NCBI GenBank assembly: GCA_018383195.1
Contig: JAGZOP010000003.1
Span: 1-64,000, forward strand
Length of the DNA: 64,000 nucleotides
Source: Clostridiaceae bacterium
GTDB taxonomy: Bacteria > Bacillota > Clostridia > Oscillospirales > Butyricicoccaceae
Reading direction: 5' to 3'
In this document: one piece after another, positions 1-9,088 of the stretch
How positions within the stretch are numbered: position 1 is the first letter of the stretch
Layout: each line of letters opens with the position of its first letter
Position numbers and translations under genes: made by a program
The notes under the pieces: generated by a model
Seen by the model: only the letters and a program-made list of their open reading frames with translations
The model's database searches: none
Told to the model about the DNA's origin: nothing

Positions 1-1
1 C

Positions 2-1603
2 TTCGGATATCCGGGTGGTGCGGTGCTGAATATTTACGATGCATTGTACCTCAACCGCGACCGCATCCGCCACGTGCTGACCGCGCACGAGCAGGGTGCC
101 TCCCACGCGGCGGACGGCTACGCCCGCGCGACCGGAAAAACCGGCGTCTGTCTGGCGACCTCGGGACCGGGTGCGACCAACCTCGTTACCGGCATTGCAA
201 CCGCGTATATGGATTCGGTGCCCATGGTCGCCATCACCGGCAACGTCGGCACTACGCTGATCGGCAAGGACTCCTTCCAGGAGGTCTACATCGCGGGCAT
301 CACCATGCCGATTACCAAGCATAACTTCGTGGTGCGCCGTGTCGAGGAACTTGCCGACACGCTGCGCGATGCATTCCGCATCGCACAGACCGGCAGACCG
401 GGTCCGGTGCTCGTCGATATCCCGAAAGACGTCACCGCGAACGTGTGCGAGTTTGAAAGCCGCGCGCCGCTCGATACAAGCTGCACGTATGACATGACCG
501 AAGCCGATCTGCGCCGCATTGCGGATGCCATCAACAAGGCAGAGCGTCCGGTCATCTATTTCGGCGGCGGCGTGACCATTTCGGACGCGGGCGAGCAGCT
601 TGCGGCGCTCATGCACAAGGCAGAGATTCCAGCGTCGGGCACGATGATGGCGATTGGCTCGCTACCGGTCGATGATCCGCTCTATCTCGGCATGGTCGGC
701 ATGCACGGCAAGGTTTCGGCTGGTTTTGCGATTGATAAGGCAGATCTGGTGATTGCGCTCGGCGCGCGGTTCTCTGACCGCGTAGCGACCGACCCGAATC
801 GCTTTGCACCGGAGGCAAAGATCATCCATGTGGATATTGACGCAGCCGAAATCAATAAGAATATGGCAACCGATGATTCCATTGTGTCGGATGCCAAGAC
901 CTTCCTCGAAGGGGTGCTGCCGTTCATTAAGGAAAATAAGCATCCCGCATGGATGGCGCAGATTGCAGAGTGGAAAGAAAAGCTCGATTACCGTCCCAAG
1001 GACGATGACAGCAAACTCCGTCCCCATCAGGTTGTCGGTGCGATTGCAGACATCGCGGGCGATGACGCCGTCATTGTCACCGACGTCGGGCAGCATCAGA
1101 TGTGGGCGGCGCAGTATTGCCGCCGCAGCCATCCGCGTCAGTTCCTGACCTCGGGCGGGCTTGGCACCATGGGCTACGGCTACGGCGCAGCCATCGGCGC
1201 GCAGGTCGGCTGCCCGGATAAGAAGATTGTCCACATTACGGGCGACGGTTCGTTCCATATGAACCTCAATGAGTGCTGCACGGCGGTTTCAAATCAGCTG
1301 CCGGTTGTCACCGTCATCATGAATAACAGCGTGCTCGGTATGGTGTACCAGTGGCAGACCATGTTCTATGACAAGCACTACGCAGCCACCACACCGCACC
1401 GCAAGACCGATTTCGTGAAGCTTGCCGAGGCGTTCGGTGCGCGCGGCGTGCGCTGCACCAACTTGGCAGAATTCAAGACCGCGCTGACCGAGGCGCTTGC
1501 AGCGGATGGTCCTACCCTGATTGACTGCGTCATCGACTGTGAGGAGCGCGTGCTGCCCATGGTTCCGGCTGGAAAGTCGGTTCGTGATTACGTCATTGAT
1601 TAA
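2..1603 (+). CDS. ilvB: Acetolactate synthase large subunit, 5' end cut by window
   Basis: Catalytic subunit of acetohydroxyacid synthase: a ThDP/FAD enzyme that condenses two pyruvates, or pyruvate with 2-oxobutyrate, in the first common step of valine, leucine and isoleucine synthesis. The frame is open from base 2, reading FGYPGGAV, the conserved N-terminal loop, so roughly 25-35 residues lie outside the window; the first in-window GTG (23) is not the true start. Visible signatures are the catalytic-Glu region (AHEQGASHAADGYARATGK) and the ThDP-Mg site GDGSFHMN ending in NN near residue 435 of the visible part. The stop is 12 bp before ilvN, with an AGGAGG between, so the two subunits are co-translated. 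Confidence 0.97.
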   Translation, partial: FGYPGGAVLNIYDALYLNRDRIRHVLTAHEQGASHAADGYARATGKTGVCLATSGPGATNLVTGIATAYMDSVPMVAITGNVGTTLIGKDSFQEVYIAGITMPITKHNFVVRRVEELADTLRDAFRIAQTGRPGPVLVDIPKDVTANVCEFESRAPLDTSCTYDMTEADLRRIADAINKAERPVIYFGGGVTISDAGEQLAALMHKAEIPASGTMMAIGSLPVDDPLYLGMVGMHGKVSAGFAIDKADLVIALGARFSDRVATDPNRFAPEAKIIHVDIDAAEINKNMATDDSIVSDAKTFLEGVLPFIKENKHPAWMAQIAEWKEKLDYRPKDDDSKLRPHQVVGAIADIAGDDAVIVTDVGQHQMWAAQYCRRSHPRQFLTSGGLGTMGYGYGAAIGAQVGCPDKKIVHITGDGSFHMNLNECCTAVSNQLPVVTVIMNNSVLGMVYQWQTMFYDKHYAATTPHRKTDFVKLAEAFGARGVRCTNLAEFKTALTEALAADGPTLIDCVIDCEERVLPMVPAGKSVRDYVID

Positions 1604-1615
1604 GGAGGAACCAGC

Positions 1616-2092
1616 ATGCAGAAGCATATTTTATCGGTTATGGTGCAGAACAATGCCGGCGTACTGGCGCGCGTAGCCAGCCTGTTCGGCCGCCGTGGGT
1701 TTAACATTGAATCACTGACCGTTTCCGCGACCACCAACCCGTCGATTTCCCGTATGTCCATCATTGTCACCGGCGATGAGGCAACACTCGAGCAGATCAT
1801 CAAGCAGCTTTCCAAGCTTGAGGAGGCGCTCTGGGTGGAGCAGCTTTGGGAGGATGATTCCTACTGCCGTGAGCTGGTGTTCGTCAAGGTGCTTGCCGAG
1901 ACTGGCGATGTGCGCGACAGCATCCGCGACGTGGCAGAGGTCTACAATGCGAATATTGTAGAATCCAATCACAATTCCATCATTGTGGAGCTGACCGAGG
2001 TGCCGAGCCGCATTGATGCGTTCCTCGGCGTGATTGCAAACTTTGAAGTGGTGGAGATGTGCCGTTCGGGCGTCACTGCGATGATGAAGTAA
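1616..2092 (+). CDS. ilvN: Acetolactate synthase regulatory small subunit
   Basis: 158 residues, a normal length for the regulatory subunit that binds the large subunit and confers valine feedback control. The N-terminus (residues 4-75) is an ACT domain: LSVMVQNNAGVLARVASLF, then RRGFNIESLTV. The C-terminal half matches the usual ALS_ss_C region. The start ATG follows AAGGAGGAACCAGC directly after ilvB. A G-rich hairpin-like stretch follows the stop (about 2095-2150), before a separate promoter for ilvC, so ilvC can be made independently. Confidence 0.96.
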   Translation: MQKHILSVMVQNNAGVLARVASLFGRRGFNIESLTVSATTNPSISRMSIIVTGDEATLEQIIKQLSKLEEALWVEQLWEDDSYCRELVFVKVLAETGDVRDSIRDVAEVYNANIVESNHNSIIVELTEVPSRIDAFLGVIANFEVVEMCRSGVTAMMK

Positions 2093-2160
2093 CAAAAGAA
2101 GAGAAGGAGCAGGGGTGGGAAGCACCGCGCTTTCCCTCCGCTCTTTTACAAAAAAATACT

Positions 2161-2188
2161 TTAACAATTTACAACTTTGTTATATAAT
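2161..2188 (+). promoter_or_regulatory. Sigma-A type promoter for ilvC
   Basis: TTAACA at 2161-2166 and TATAAT at 2183-2188 with a 16-bp spacer, in an AT-rich stretch between ilvN and ilvC. The leader is short, and an AGGAGG lies just ahead of the ilvC ATG. No T-box-like leader was recognised. Confidence 0.6.
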
Positions 2189-2226
2189 TATTTTATATAA
2201 AACTCATTTTTTAGGAGGAAACAAAA

Positions 2227-3222
2227 ATGGTAAAGATGTTCTATGATGCAGACTGCAACCTGTCCCTGCTCGACGGCAAGACCGTTGCCATCCTCGGCTT
2301 TGGTTCTCAGGGTCACGCGCATGCGATGAACCTGCATGACTCCGGCGTGAACGTAGTTGTTGGTCTGCGCCCGGGTTCCAAGCACGAAAAGAAGGCGAAG
2401 GATTACGGATTGACCGTCATGACCCCGGCAGAAGCTGCTGCGGCTGGCGACATCATTATGATGCTGGTTCCGGACGAGAAGCAGGCGGACATCTACAAGG
2501 AAGTCGTTGAGCCCAACCTGAAGCCGGGCAACGTACTGGCATTTGCACATGGCTTCAATATCCACTTCAAGCAGATCGTTCCCCCGGCAGACGTTGACGT
2601 TATCATGATCGCGCCGAAGGGCCCGGGCCACACCGTTCGCTCCCAGTATGTTGCAGGCGCGGGCGTTCCGGATCTGGTTTGCGTGCATCAGGACGCTTCC
2701 GGCAAGGCAATGGACATCGCTCTGGCTTACGCTGCCGGCATCGGCGGCGGCCGTGCGGGTATTCTGGAGTCCACCTTCCGCACCGAGACCGAGACCGACC
2801 TGTTCGGTGAGCAGGCTGTCCTCTGCGGCGGCGTATGCGAGCTGATGAAGGCTGGCTTCGAGACGCTGGTTGAGGCAGGCTACGCACCGGAGAATGCATA
2901 TTTCGAGTGCATCCACGAGATGAAGCTAATTGTTGACCTGATCAACGAGGGCGGCTTTGCCAAGATGCGTTACTCGATCTCCGATACCGCAGAGTACGGC
3001 GATTACCGCACCGGCAAGCGCATCATCACCGAGGAGACTCGCAAGGAGATGAAGAAGATCCTGCGCGAGATCCAGGACGGCACCTTTGCTTCTGAGTGGA
3101 TTCAGGAGAACCGTGCGGGCGGCCGTGCGAAGTTCCTCGCAACCCGTCAGCTCGAGGCAGAAACCGAGCTTGAGGAGACCGGCAAGCGTTTGCGCGGCAT
3201 GATGAGCTGGCTCAAGAAGTAA
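2227..3222 (+). CDS. ilvC: Ketol-acid reductoisomerase, class I
   Basis: 331 residues, typical of short class I KARI. It isomerises and reduces acetolactate or acetohydroxybutyrate to the dihydroxy acids, with NAD(P)H and Mg2+. The Rossmann fold is at residues 20-45 (LGFGSQGHAHAMNLHDSG). The C-terminal knotted domain carries the acidic metal ligands in ESTFRTETETDLFGEQ (about residues 183-198), then YFECIHEMKLIVDLI. The ATG follows TTAGGAGGAAACAAAA. It sits in pathway order after ilvBN and has its own promoter. Confidence 0.97.
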   Translation: MVKMFYDADCNLSLLDGKTVAILGFGSQGHAHAMNLHDSGVNVVVGLRPGSKHEKKAKDYGLTVMTPAEAAAAGDIIMMLVPDEKQADIYKEVVEPNLKPGNVLAFAHGFNIHFKQIVPPADVDVIMIAPKGPGHTVRSQYVAGAGVPDLVCVHQDASGKAMDIALAYAAGIGGGRAGILESTFRTETETDLFGEQAVLCGGVCELMKAGFETLVEAGYAPENAYFECIHEMKLIVDLINEGGFAKMRYSISDTAEYGDYRTGKRIITEETRKEMKKILREIQDGTFASEWIQENRAGGRAKFLATRQLEAETELEETGKRLRGMMSWLKK

Positions 3223-3273
3223 GGAAAAGCAATTCTCTTTACTCCAAGCTCTCAATAAAAAGGGGGAGTTACA

Positions 3274-3468
3274 ATGTCCTGTGCAAACGTAAAAGAGTGT
3301 GCCTGCACGGTAGCGGGCTGCCCGCGTCACGGCAAGTGCTGCGAGTGCGTCGCGTTTCACCGCGACCATGAGGGCGGCGTACCCGGCTGCTTTTTCACCA
3401 AAGAGGGCGAAGCGCTGCATGACCGCAGCTTCGAGGCTCTGATGAAGGACCGCGGCGTTCAGGTATAA
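3274..3468 (+). CDS. DUF6485 small cysteine-rich protein
   Basis: 64 residues with eight cysteines: C3, C9, C11, C16, C22, C23, C25 and C39. The motif CPRHGKCCECVAFHRDH identifies the clostridial DUF6485 family. The Cys/His spacing suggests metal binding (zinc or an Fe-S centre), but no function is established. It is preceded by AAAGGGGGAG, lies 51 bp after ilvC and is followed by tandem hairpins, so it is probably the last cistron of the ilvC transcript. A role linked to the Fe-S enzyme IlvD next door is speculation. Confidence 0.8.
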   Translation: MSCANVKECACTVAGCPRHGKCCECVAFHRDHEGGVPGCFFTKEGEALHDRSFEALMKDRGVQV

Positions 3469-3483
3469 ATATGGAAACTGGTG

Positions 3484-3516
3484 GGGGAGGGCGCAAGCGC
3501 CTTCCCCTGCTTTTTT
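3484..3516 (+). terminator. Rho-independent terminator after the DUF6485 gene
   Basis: An 11-bp GC-rich stem, 3484-3494 with 3497-3507 (one G-U pair), closed by a two-base AA turn and followed by a T-tract. Confidence 0.8.
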
Positions 3517-3549
3517 CGGCGCATCGCGGCGCGGCGCGCCGAAAAAAGC
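3509..3549. terminator. Second hairpin overlapping the first terminator
   Basis: A perfect 14-bp inverted repeat, 3509-3522 with 3536-3549 (GCTTTTTTCGGCGC), around a GC-rich loop. Because its arms contain T6 and A6 it could terminate in either direction, or compete with the first hairpin for the shared T-tract. Confidence 0.55.
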
Positions 3550-3598
3550 AAGATTATTCGCTGAAATAGATTAAAACAGATAGAGGAGGACGAGAACA

Positions 3599-5263
3599 AT
3601 GTCCAGAAGAAGCGACAACATCACAGCAGGTCCCGAGCGTATGCCCAATCGGTCGCTGCTACGTGCCTGCGGTATGACCGATGAGGAGATGAACCGCCCG
3701 ATCATCGGCGTGGTTTCGGCATATTCCGAGATCATTCCGGGTCATATCAATCTGGATAAGATTGCGGACGCGGTCAAGGCAGGCGTGCGCATGGCAGGGG
3801 GTACCCCGGTGCTGGTTCCGGCAATCGGCGTATGCGACGGCATCGCCATGGGGCATATCGGCATGAAGTATTCCCTCGCATCCCGCGAGCTGATTGCGGA
3901 CAGCGTGGAGACCTTGGCGCAGGCACATCAGCTCGACGCACTGGTACTCATTCCGAACTGCGATAAAATCGTGCCCGGCATGCTGATGGCAGCCGCGCGC
4001 CTCAATATCCCGTCCATTCTGGTTTCGGGCGGCCCAATGCTCGCCGGTCACTTTGGCGGTGAGGAGGTTTCGCTGTCCAAGACCTTTGAAGCAGTCGGCG
4101 CATATAAGGCGGGCATCATGGATGAAGCGACCTTCTACGAGGCGGAATGCAACTCCTGCCCGGGCTGCGGCTCGTGCGCGGGCATGTATACCGCGAACTC
4201 GATGAACTGCCTGTCCGAAGCCATCGGCATGGCGCTGCCCGGCAACGGCACGACCCCGGCGGTTTCTGCGGCGCGTATCCATCTGGCAAAGCATGCGGGC
4301 ATGAAAATCATGGAGCTGCTTGAAAAGGACATCAAGCCGCGCGATATTTTAACTCCGGCAGCATTCCGCAACGCATTGTGCTGCGAAATGGCAATCGGCT
4401 GCTCGACTAACTCGGTGCTGCACCTGCTTGCGATTGCAAATGAAGCAGAAGTACCGCTGGAGCTCAGCATGCTCAACGAAATCTCTGCCAAGGTGCCGAA
4501 TATCTGCCATCTGGCGCCCGCAGGTCCGCACCACATTGAGCAGCTTTATGCGGCGGGCGGCGTTCCGGCGATTATGAAGGAGCTGACAAAGCGCGATTTC
4601 CTCGACCTCAGCCTGATAACCTGCACAGGCAAGACGGTCGGCGAGAACCTCGAGGGCGTTGTCAACCGCAACCCTGAGGTTGTCCGTCCGCTCGAGCGGC
4701 CGTACTCCGAGACCGGCGGCATTGCGGTGCTGTGGGGCAATATTGCGAAGAACGGATGCGTGGTCAAGCGTTCTGCGGTTGCACCGGAGATGATGGTACA
4801 CGAAGGTCCTGCGCGCGTCTTTGACTGTGAGGAGGACGCGATTGCGGCAATTTATGATGGAAAAATTGTACCCGGCGATGTCGTGATTATCCGCTATGAG
4901 GGACCGAAGGGCGGTCCGGGCATGCGCGAGATGCTCAACCCGACCTCAGCGCTTGCGGGCATGAAGCTCGACACCACGGTGGCGCTTATCACCGACGGTC
5001 GGTTCTCGGGCGCGTCCCGCGGTGCATCCATCGGGCATGTTTCGCCGGAGGCTGCCGCGGGCGGCGAGATTGGTCTGGTGCAGGAGGGCGATATCATTGC
5101 CATCGACATCCCGAACAGCAAGGTGGAGGCTAAAATCTCTGATGAGGAGATGGAGGCACGCCGCGCAGCGTATGTTCCGCGTGAGCCGAATGTCAAGTCT
5201 GGCTGGCTGTATCGGTACTCCCGTTTGGTCACCTCTGCCGATCAGGGCGCAGTGGTGCGATAA
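3599..5263 (+). CDS. ilvD: Dihydroxy-acid dehydratase
   Basis: 554 residues, full length. Dehydrates the dihydroxy acids made by IlvC to 2-oxo acids, the third step of branched-chain amino acid synthesis, using an Fe-S cluster. Cluster cysteines are visible in NCDKIVPGML (about residue 122) and NSCPGCGSCAGMYTANSM (about 190-207), and the C-terminal GRFSGASRG active-site segment is present. The ATG follows GATAGAGGAGGACGAGAACA. Two hairpins separate it from the preceding gene, so it probably has its own unrecognised promoter in 3550-3590. Confidence 0.97.
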   Translation: MSRRSDNITAGPERMPNRSLLRACGMTDEEMNRPIIGVVSAYSEIIPGHINLDKIADAVKAGVRMAGGTPVLVPAIGVCDGIAMGHIGMKYSLASRELIADSVETLAQAHQLDALVLIPNCDKIVPGMLMAAARLNIPSILVSGGPMLAGHFGGEEVSLSKTFEAVGAYKAGIMDEATFYEAECNSCPGCGSCAGMYTANSMNCLSEAIGMALPGNGTTPAVSAARIHLAKHAGMKIMELLEKDIKPRDILTPAAFRNALCCEMAIGCSTNSVLHLLAIANEAEVPLELSMLNEISAKVPNICHLAPAGPHHIEQLYAAGGVPAIMKELTKRDFLDLSLITCTGKTVGENLEGVVNRNPEVVRPLERPYSETGGIAVLWGNIAKNGCVVKRSAVAPEMMVHEGPARVFDCEEDAIAAIYDGKIVPGDVVIIRYEGPKGGPGMREMLNPTSALAGMKLDTTVALITDGRFSGASRGASIGHVSPEAAAGGEIGLVQEGDIIAIDIPNSKVEAKISDEEMEARRAAYVPREPNVKSGWLYRYSRLVTSADQGAVVR

Positions 5264-5293
5264 CAGCACATGAACTGATCGAACAAAAGAGGG

Positions 5294-5395
5294 AAAAACA
5301 GTCCGGTGGACTGTTTTGCGGCGACCTTGCGAAGCATGTCGCCGGAAAGGTACGTACCCCAAGTAGGAGTGCATTTACTGCGGGCAGGTGCGTGT
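5294..5395 (-). repeat. Structured intergenic repeat, copy A
   Basis: One of four copies of a roughly 105-bp element. Read on the minus strand it has the order CTGCCCGC, then GTACCTTTCCGGC, then hairpin 1 (CGGCGAC paired with GTCGCCG around a TGC-TTC-GCA distal stem), then hairpin 2 (ACAGTCC-N3-GGACTGT at 5298-5314). It lies between the convergent ends of ilvD and the ygiQ-like gene. Base pairs of hairpin 1 differ from the other copies but stay complementary. Confidence 0.8.
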
Positions 5396-5398
5396 GAA

Positions 5399-5440
5399 CA
5401 AAAGAGGGCAAGGGAACCCAGTTTCCCTTGCCCTCTTTTG
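5399..5440. terminator. Strong bidirectional-looking terminator
   Basis: Perfect 18-bp stem, 5399-5416 with 5423-5440, with a 6-nt loop; the outer arms are CAAAAGAGGG and CCCTCTTTTG. It is the first strong hairpin after ilvD, beyond repeat copy A. Confidence 0.8.
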
Positions 5441-5891
5441 AAATCTCCCCATCCCTCCTGTCCAGACCTACGCATTTTCACGGAAAATGCTACCCGGTCA
5501 TGCGGCTCGTACGCAGATACGCGCAAATAGTTTTTCCGTTTTGGTTGAATGCCGCGCGCAGACGCGGACGCGAGCCGCTATTTTGAGAATGCGTGTCGCG
5601 TATGGGTGCAGGCTTATTTGTGTGTGCAGCTTTTTGCCGCTGGTCGCTGGAACGTGCTGTGGGTTGGCTTACACCAGCGACTAGCGGCACGAAGCTGCGC
5701 CAGTCCCGATACCGCCGGTACCTCGTTCCCCGAAGCATCATTCTTTTCATAGCGGCTCGCGCGGGCGTCTGTGTGGAATGTTTTCACAAAACAAAAAATC
5801 TATTTTCTCGTAAATCCGTGCCCTCTGGATGGCGGGGTAGCTTTTTTCGGAGAAAAAAGCGTGAGCCTATGCCGGAGGGATGAGGAGATTC
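5441..5891. other. Unassigned intergenic stretch with hairpins
   Basis: No convincing gene. Short open frames here are rich in Arg, Cys and Ser and lack ribosome sites. Visible structure: a 16-bp inverted repeat with one mismatch at 5635-5650 and 5674-5689 (TGCCGCTGGTCGCTGG and its partner), and a 9-bp hairpin at 5840-5860. It may be a decayed element or a non-coding RNA; I cannot tell which. Confidence 0.5.
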
Positions 5892-5929
5892 AAAAAGAGG
5901 AGAAGGGACACTTCCCTTCTCCTCTTTTT
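5892..5929 (-). terminator. Terminator of the ygiQ-like gene
   Basis: Perfect 17-bp stem, 5892-5908 with 5913-5929, with a CACT loop and A5/T5 ends. It lies 60 bp beyond the stop of the minus-strand gene and looks bidirectional. Confidence 0.8.
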
Positions 5930-5989
5930 ACACCAGCCAGTGTACGTCATGCACCAGCCATTCCAGCCGCATCGTGTATACACGGCATA

Positions 5990-7921
5990 TTACTTTTTCT
6001 TCTTTGGCTTTGCCCATCCCTTTTTCCGCTGCGGCGGACGGGAGGATGGTTTCGTACCGGATGCGGAACTGCGTCCTTTGCGCGGCATATCCTCGCGTTT
6101 TTGCTTTGCGGTCGGACGTTCCCCGCGATTCGGACGGATGAGGCATTCCCTGCCAAACCCAATCAAATCCTCACGTCCTGCCTTTTTGAGCGCTGCGAGG
6201 ACAATTGGGCGTTTGTCCGGCCGCCGCCACTGTAAAAGCGCGCGCTGCATGGCTTTTTCTTCGGCAGTTTTGGCGACATAGACCGGCTTCATGGTACGGG
6301 GGTCGAGTTCGGTGTAGTACATCGCAGTCGAAAGCGTACCCGGGGTGGGATAAAAATCCTGCACCTGCTCGGGCATATACCCGACTTGGTTCAGATATTC
6401 TGCGAGCAAAATGGCGTCATCCAGTGTTGCGCCCGGATGCGAGGACATCAGATACGGCACCAGATACTGCTTTTTGCCGAGCTTTTCATTGATACGTGTA
6501 TATCGTTCACGGAACTTTTCGTAAATCGAAAAGGATGGCTTGCCCATATAATAGAGTGCGTTGTCGCTCATATGCTCGGGCGCGACCTTGAGCTGTCCGG
6601 AAATATGGTATTTGACCAGCTCGAGAAAGAATTCGTCGTTGTCATCTGCCATCATATAGTCATAGCGCAGACCGGAGCGCACAAACACCTTTTTAACGCC
6701 CGGTACGGCGCGCAGTTTGCGCAGGAGGGACAGATAATCCCGGTGATCGGCTTCTAGATTTCCGCATGCCTGCGGGAACAGGCAGCGTTTCTCGCGGCAC
6801 AGACCATGGGCATCCTGCTTTTTGCAGGCAGGGAAACGGAAATTGGCGGTAGGACCGCCGACATCGTGGATGTAACCCTTGAAATCGGGATGTTTTGCAA
6901 TCTGTTCTGCCTCGTGTACAACCGATTCGTGGCTGCGGGACTGGATATAACGTCCCTGATGGAAGGCAAGTGCGCAGAAATTGCATGCGCCGAAACAGCC
7001 GCGGTTGTGAATAATGGAGAACTGCACCTCCTGAATCGCGGGAACGCCTCCCTGCGCTTCGTAAGATGGATGGTAGGTGCGCGCATAGGGTAAAGAGTAG
7101 ACTTTGTCCATTTCGGCAGTGGAGAGCGGCAGCGCAGGCGGGTTCTGCACAAATACACGCTTGCCGTGCGGCTGGAGGATGGCGCGTCCGCGCACGTGGT
7201 CGGCTTCGTCATACTGAAGCTTGACCGAACGGGCATAGGCGGCTTTGTCTGCAAGGACCTCCTCGTAAGAGGGGCAGTCCACGTTGGGGAACGGAATCTC
7301 GTCGCCCGGATGGGCAAAATACCCCATGCCGCGAATGCTGCGCCACAAATCGTTTCCTTTTTTGCCGGATTTGAAATTTTTCGCCAGCTCGATCACGGTG
7401 CGCTCACTCATACCATACATCAGCGCATCCGCACCCGAGGAGGACAGCACGCTCGGCATGACCTGATCGGACCAGTAATCGTAGTGCGCAAAGCGGCGCA
7501 GGCTTGCTTCAATGCCGCCGATGATGACCGGCGTATCCGGAAATGCGCGGCGTGCAAGCATGGAATATACGGTGACCGCGCGGTCGGGACGCTTGCCGCC
7601 CACACCGCCGGGGGTATAGGCATCATCATGGCGGCGCTTTTTGGCAGCCGTATAGTGGGCAACCATAGAGTCGATGTTGCCCGCATTGATGAGGACTGCA
7701 TAGCGCGGTCGCCCCATGGCGAGAAAATCGGCTTCGCTTGTGAAATCGGGCTGGCTCAGGATGGCGACGCGAAAGCCTGCGTCCTCCAGTACGCGTGAAA
7801 TAATGGCGGTGCCGAACGAGGGGTGATCGATATAGGCGTCGCCGGTGACGAGCAGGAAGTCGCAGTAGTACCATCCTCTGGCTTCCATATCGTCTTTGGA
7901 AATGGGGAGAAAATCAGACAT
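5990..7921 (-). CDS. YgiQ-family (UPF0313) radical SAM protein
   Basis: 643 residues. The N-terminus is the family's cobalamin-binding-like region (FLPISKDDMEARGWYYCDF, then DAYIDHPSFGTAIISRVLE). The radical SAM cluster motif CX3CX2C is CFGACNFC, near residue 310. The family-specific C-terminal region (YMPEQVQDFYPTPGT, then YVAKTAEEKAMQRAL) is also present. The last 20 residues are strongly basic (Arg/Lys/Pro), suggesting nucleic acid contact. The reaction of this family is not established. The gene is monocistronic, with its own terminator. Confidence 0.93.
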   Translation of the reverse strand: MSDFLPISKDDMEARGWYYCDFLLVTGDAYIDHPSFGTAIISRVLEDAGFRVAILSQPDFTSEADFLAMGRPRYAVLINAGNIDSMVAHYTAAKKRRHDDAYTPGGVGGKRPDRAVTVYSMLARRAFPDTPVIIGGIEASLRRFAHYDYWSDQVMPSVLSSSGADALMYGMSERTVIELAKNFKSGKKGNDLWRSIRGMGYFAHPGDEIPFPNVDCPSYEEVLADKAAYARSVKLQYDEADHVRGRAILQPHGKRVFVQNPPALPLSTAEMDKVYSLPYARTYHPSYEAQGGVPAIQEVQFSIIHNRGCFGACNFCALAFHQGRYIQSRSHESVVHEAEQIAKHPDFKGYIHDVGGPTANFRFPACKKQDAHGLCREKRCLFPQACGNLEADHRDYLSLLRKLRAVPGVKKVFVRSGLRYDYMMADDNDEFFLELVKYHISGQLKVAPEHMSDNALYYMGKPSFSIYEKFRERYTRINEKLGKKQYLVPYLMSSHPGATLDDAILLAEYLNQVGYMPEQVQDFYPTPGTLSTAMYYTELDPRTMKPVYVAKTAEEKAMQRALLQWRRPDKRPIVLAALKKAGREDLIGFGRECLIRPNRGERPTAKQKREDMPRKGRSSASGTKPSSRPPQRKKGWAKPKKKK

Positions 7922-8220
7922 TCGTCAGACCTCGTTTCTGATAAATTAAAGCAGTCTGCACGTAAAAACTGCCGCGCAGACGGGGATACGTACCTTGCCG
8001 GGAAACGTAAAGATTACAACACCAGATTATATCATGTTCCAGAACAGGGGGCAAGCTGCGGAAAGGGAAAGAGACATTTCAAATACAACAAATCCGGTAT
8101 GGATTCCTTGTGCGGGTTTGCACGCATTGACCGTTGCATCGCGCGCGGCGAAATGATAAAATAGGAAAGTATGATGTGATACAATGCCATAATTATCAGT
8201 AGAAATGAGGACTTTGCTCC
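7922..8220. other. Divergent intergenic region
   Basis: About 300 bp between the divergent ygiQ-like and methyltransferase genes; no gene recognised. A TACAAT -10-like box near 8180 could serve the rightward gene, but I see no convincing -35 partner. Confidence 0.4.
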
Positions 8221-9084
8221 ATGTGGATTGCGAATAACTGGTCAGATTATGCCGTATTGGATTGCGGCGGCGGGGAAAAGGTCGAGAGATGGGGCAAGCA
8301 GATCCTTGTGCGTCCCGACCCGCAGGCAATTTGGCCGAAAATTGAAACTGAAAGTGCGTGGAAGCGTGCAAACGCGGTCTATCACCGCTCCAAATCGGGC
8401 GGCGGACAGTGGGAAATCCGCAAGCTGCCCGCGCAGTGGACAATCTCGTATCAGGAATTGACGTTTAATCTCAAACCGATGTCGTTTAAGCACACCGGTC
8501 TGTTCCCCGAGCAGGCGGCAAATTGGGATTTTATCATGGAAAAGGTACGCGGTGCGGGACGTCCGGTCAGCGTGCTCAACCTGTTCGCCTACACGGGCGG
8601 TGCGACGCTTGCGGCAGCAGCAGCGGGCGCGAATGTCTGCCATGTGGACGCTTCCAAGGGCATGACCCAGTGGGCGCGGGAAAATGCGGCGTCCTCCGGG
8701 CTTGCGGACAAGCCGATTCGATGGATTGTAGACGACTGCAAGAAGTTTGTGCAGCGGGAAATTCGCCGCGGGCACAAATATGACGCTATTATTATGGACC
8801 CGCCCTCCTATGGCAGAGGTCCGTCCGGGGAAACTTGGAAAATTGAAGAGGATGTGGCGGATTTTGTGAAGCTCACCATGGAACTTTTGAGCGACCAGCC
8901 GCTTTTTGTGCTGATTTCCAGCTATTCGACCGGTCTTGCGCCGTCTGTGATGGCGTATCTGCTCGGGATCACCGTGCAGGCACAGCATGACGGATATATT
9001 GAAGCGCAGGAGCTGGGACTGCCCGTGCAGTCTACCGGACTGGTGCTGCCCTGCGGCTCAAGCGCACGATTCATTGCGAGGTAA
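8221..9084 (+). CDS. Class I SAM-dependent methyltransferase (RlmK/RlmI-like)
   Basis: 287 residues. The SAM-binding motif I is NLFAYTGGATLAAAAAGA (about residues 120-137), followed by HVDASKGMTQWARENA. The catalytic motif is MDPPSYGRG (about 197-205), the arrangement of m5C and m2G methyltransferases of the Methyltrans_SAM (PF10672) type. The likely substrate is 23S rRNA; the exact base cannot be read from sequence. It overlaps no neighbour, and a tiny membrane-peptide ORF starts 4 bp after the stop. Confidence 0.85.
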   Translation: MWIANNWSDYAVLDCGGGEKVERWGKQILVRPDPQAIWPKIETESAWKRANAVYHRSKSGGGQWEIRKLPAQWTISYQELTFNLKPMSFKHTGLFPEQAANWDFIMEKVRGAGRPVSVLNLFAYTGGATLAAAAAGANVCHVDASKGMTQWARENAASSGLADKPIRWIVDDCKKFVQREIRRGHKYDAIIMDPPSYGRGPSGETWKIEEDVADFVKLTMELLSDQPLFVLISSYSTGLAPSVMAYLLGITVQAQHDGYIEAQELGLPVQSTGLVLPCGSSARFIAR

Positions 9085-9088
9085 AGCA

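Noticed and set aside
2095..2150. Possible T-box or attenuator before ilvC
   Set aside because: A G-rich hairpin is present, but no T-box sequence or specifier loop, and a clean promoter lies downstream of it.
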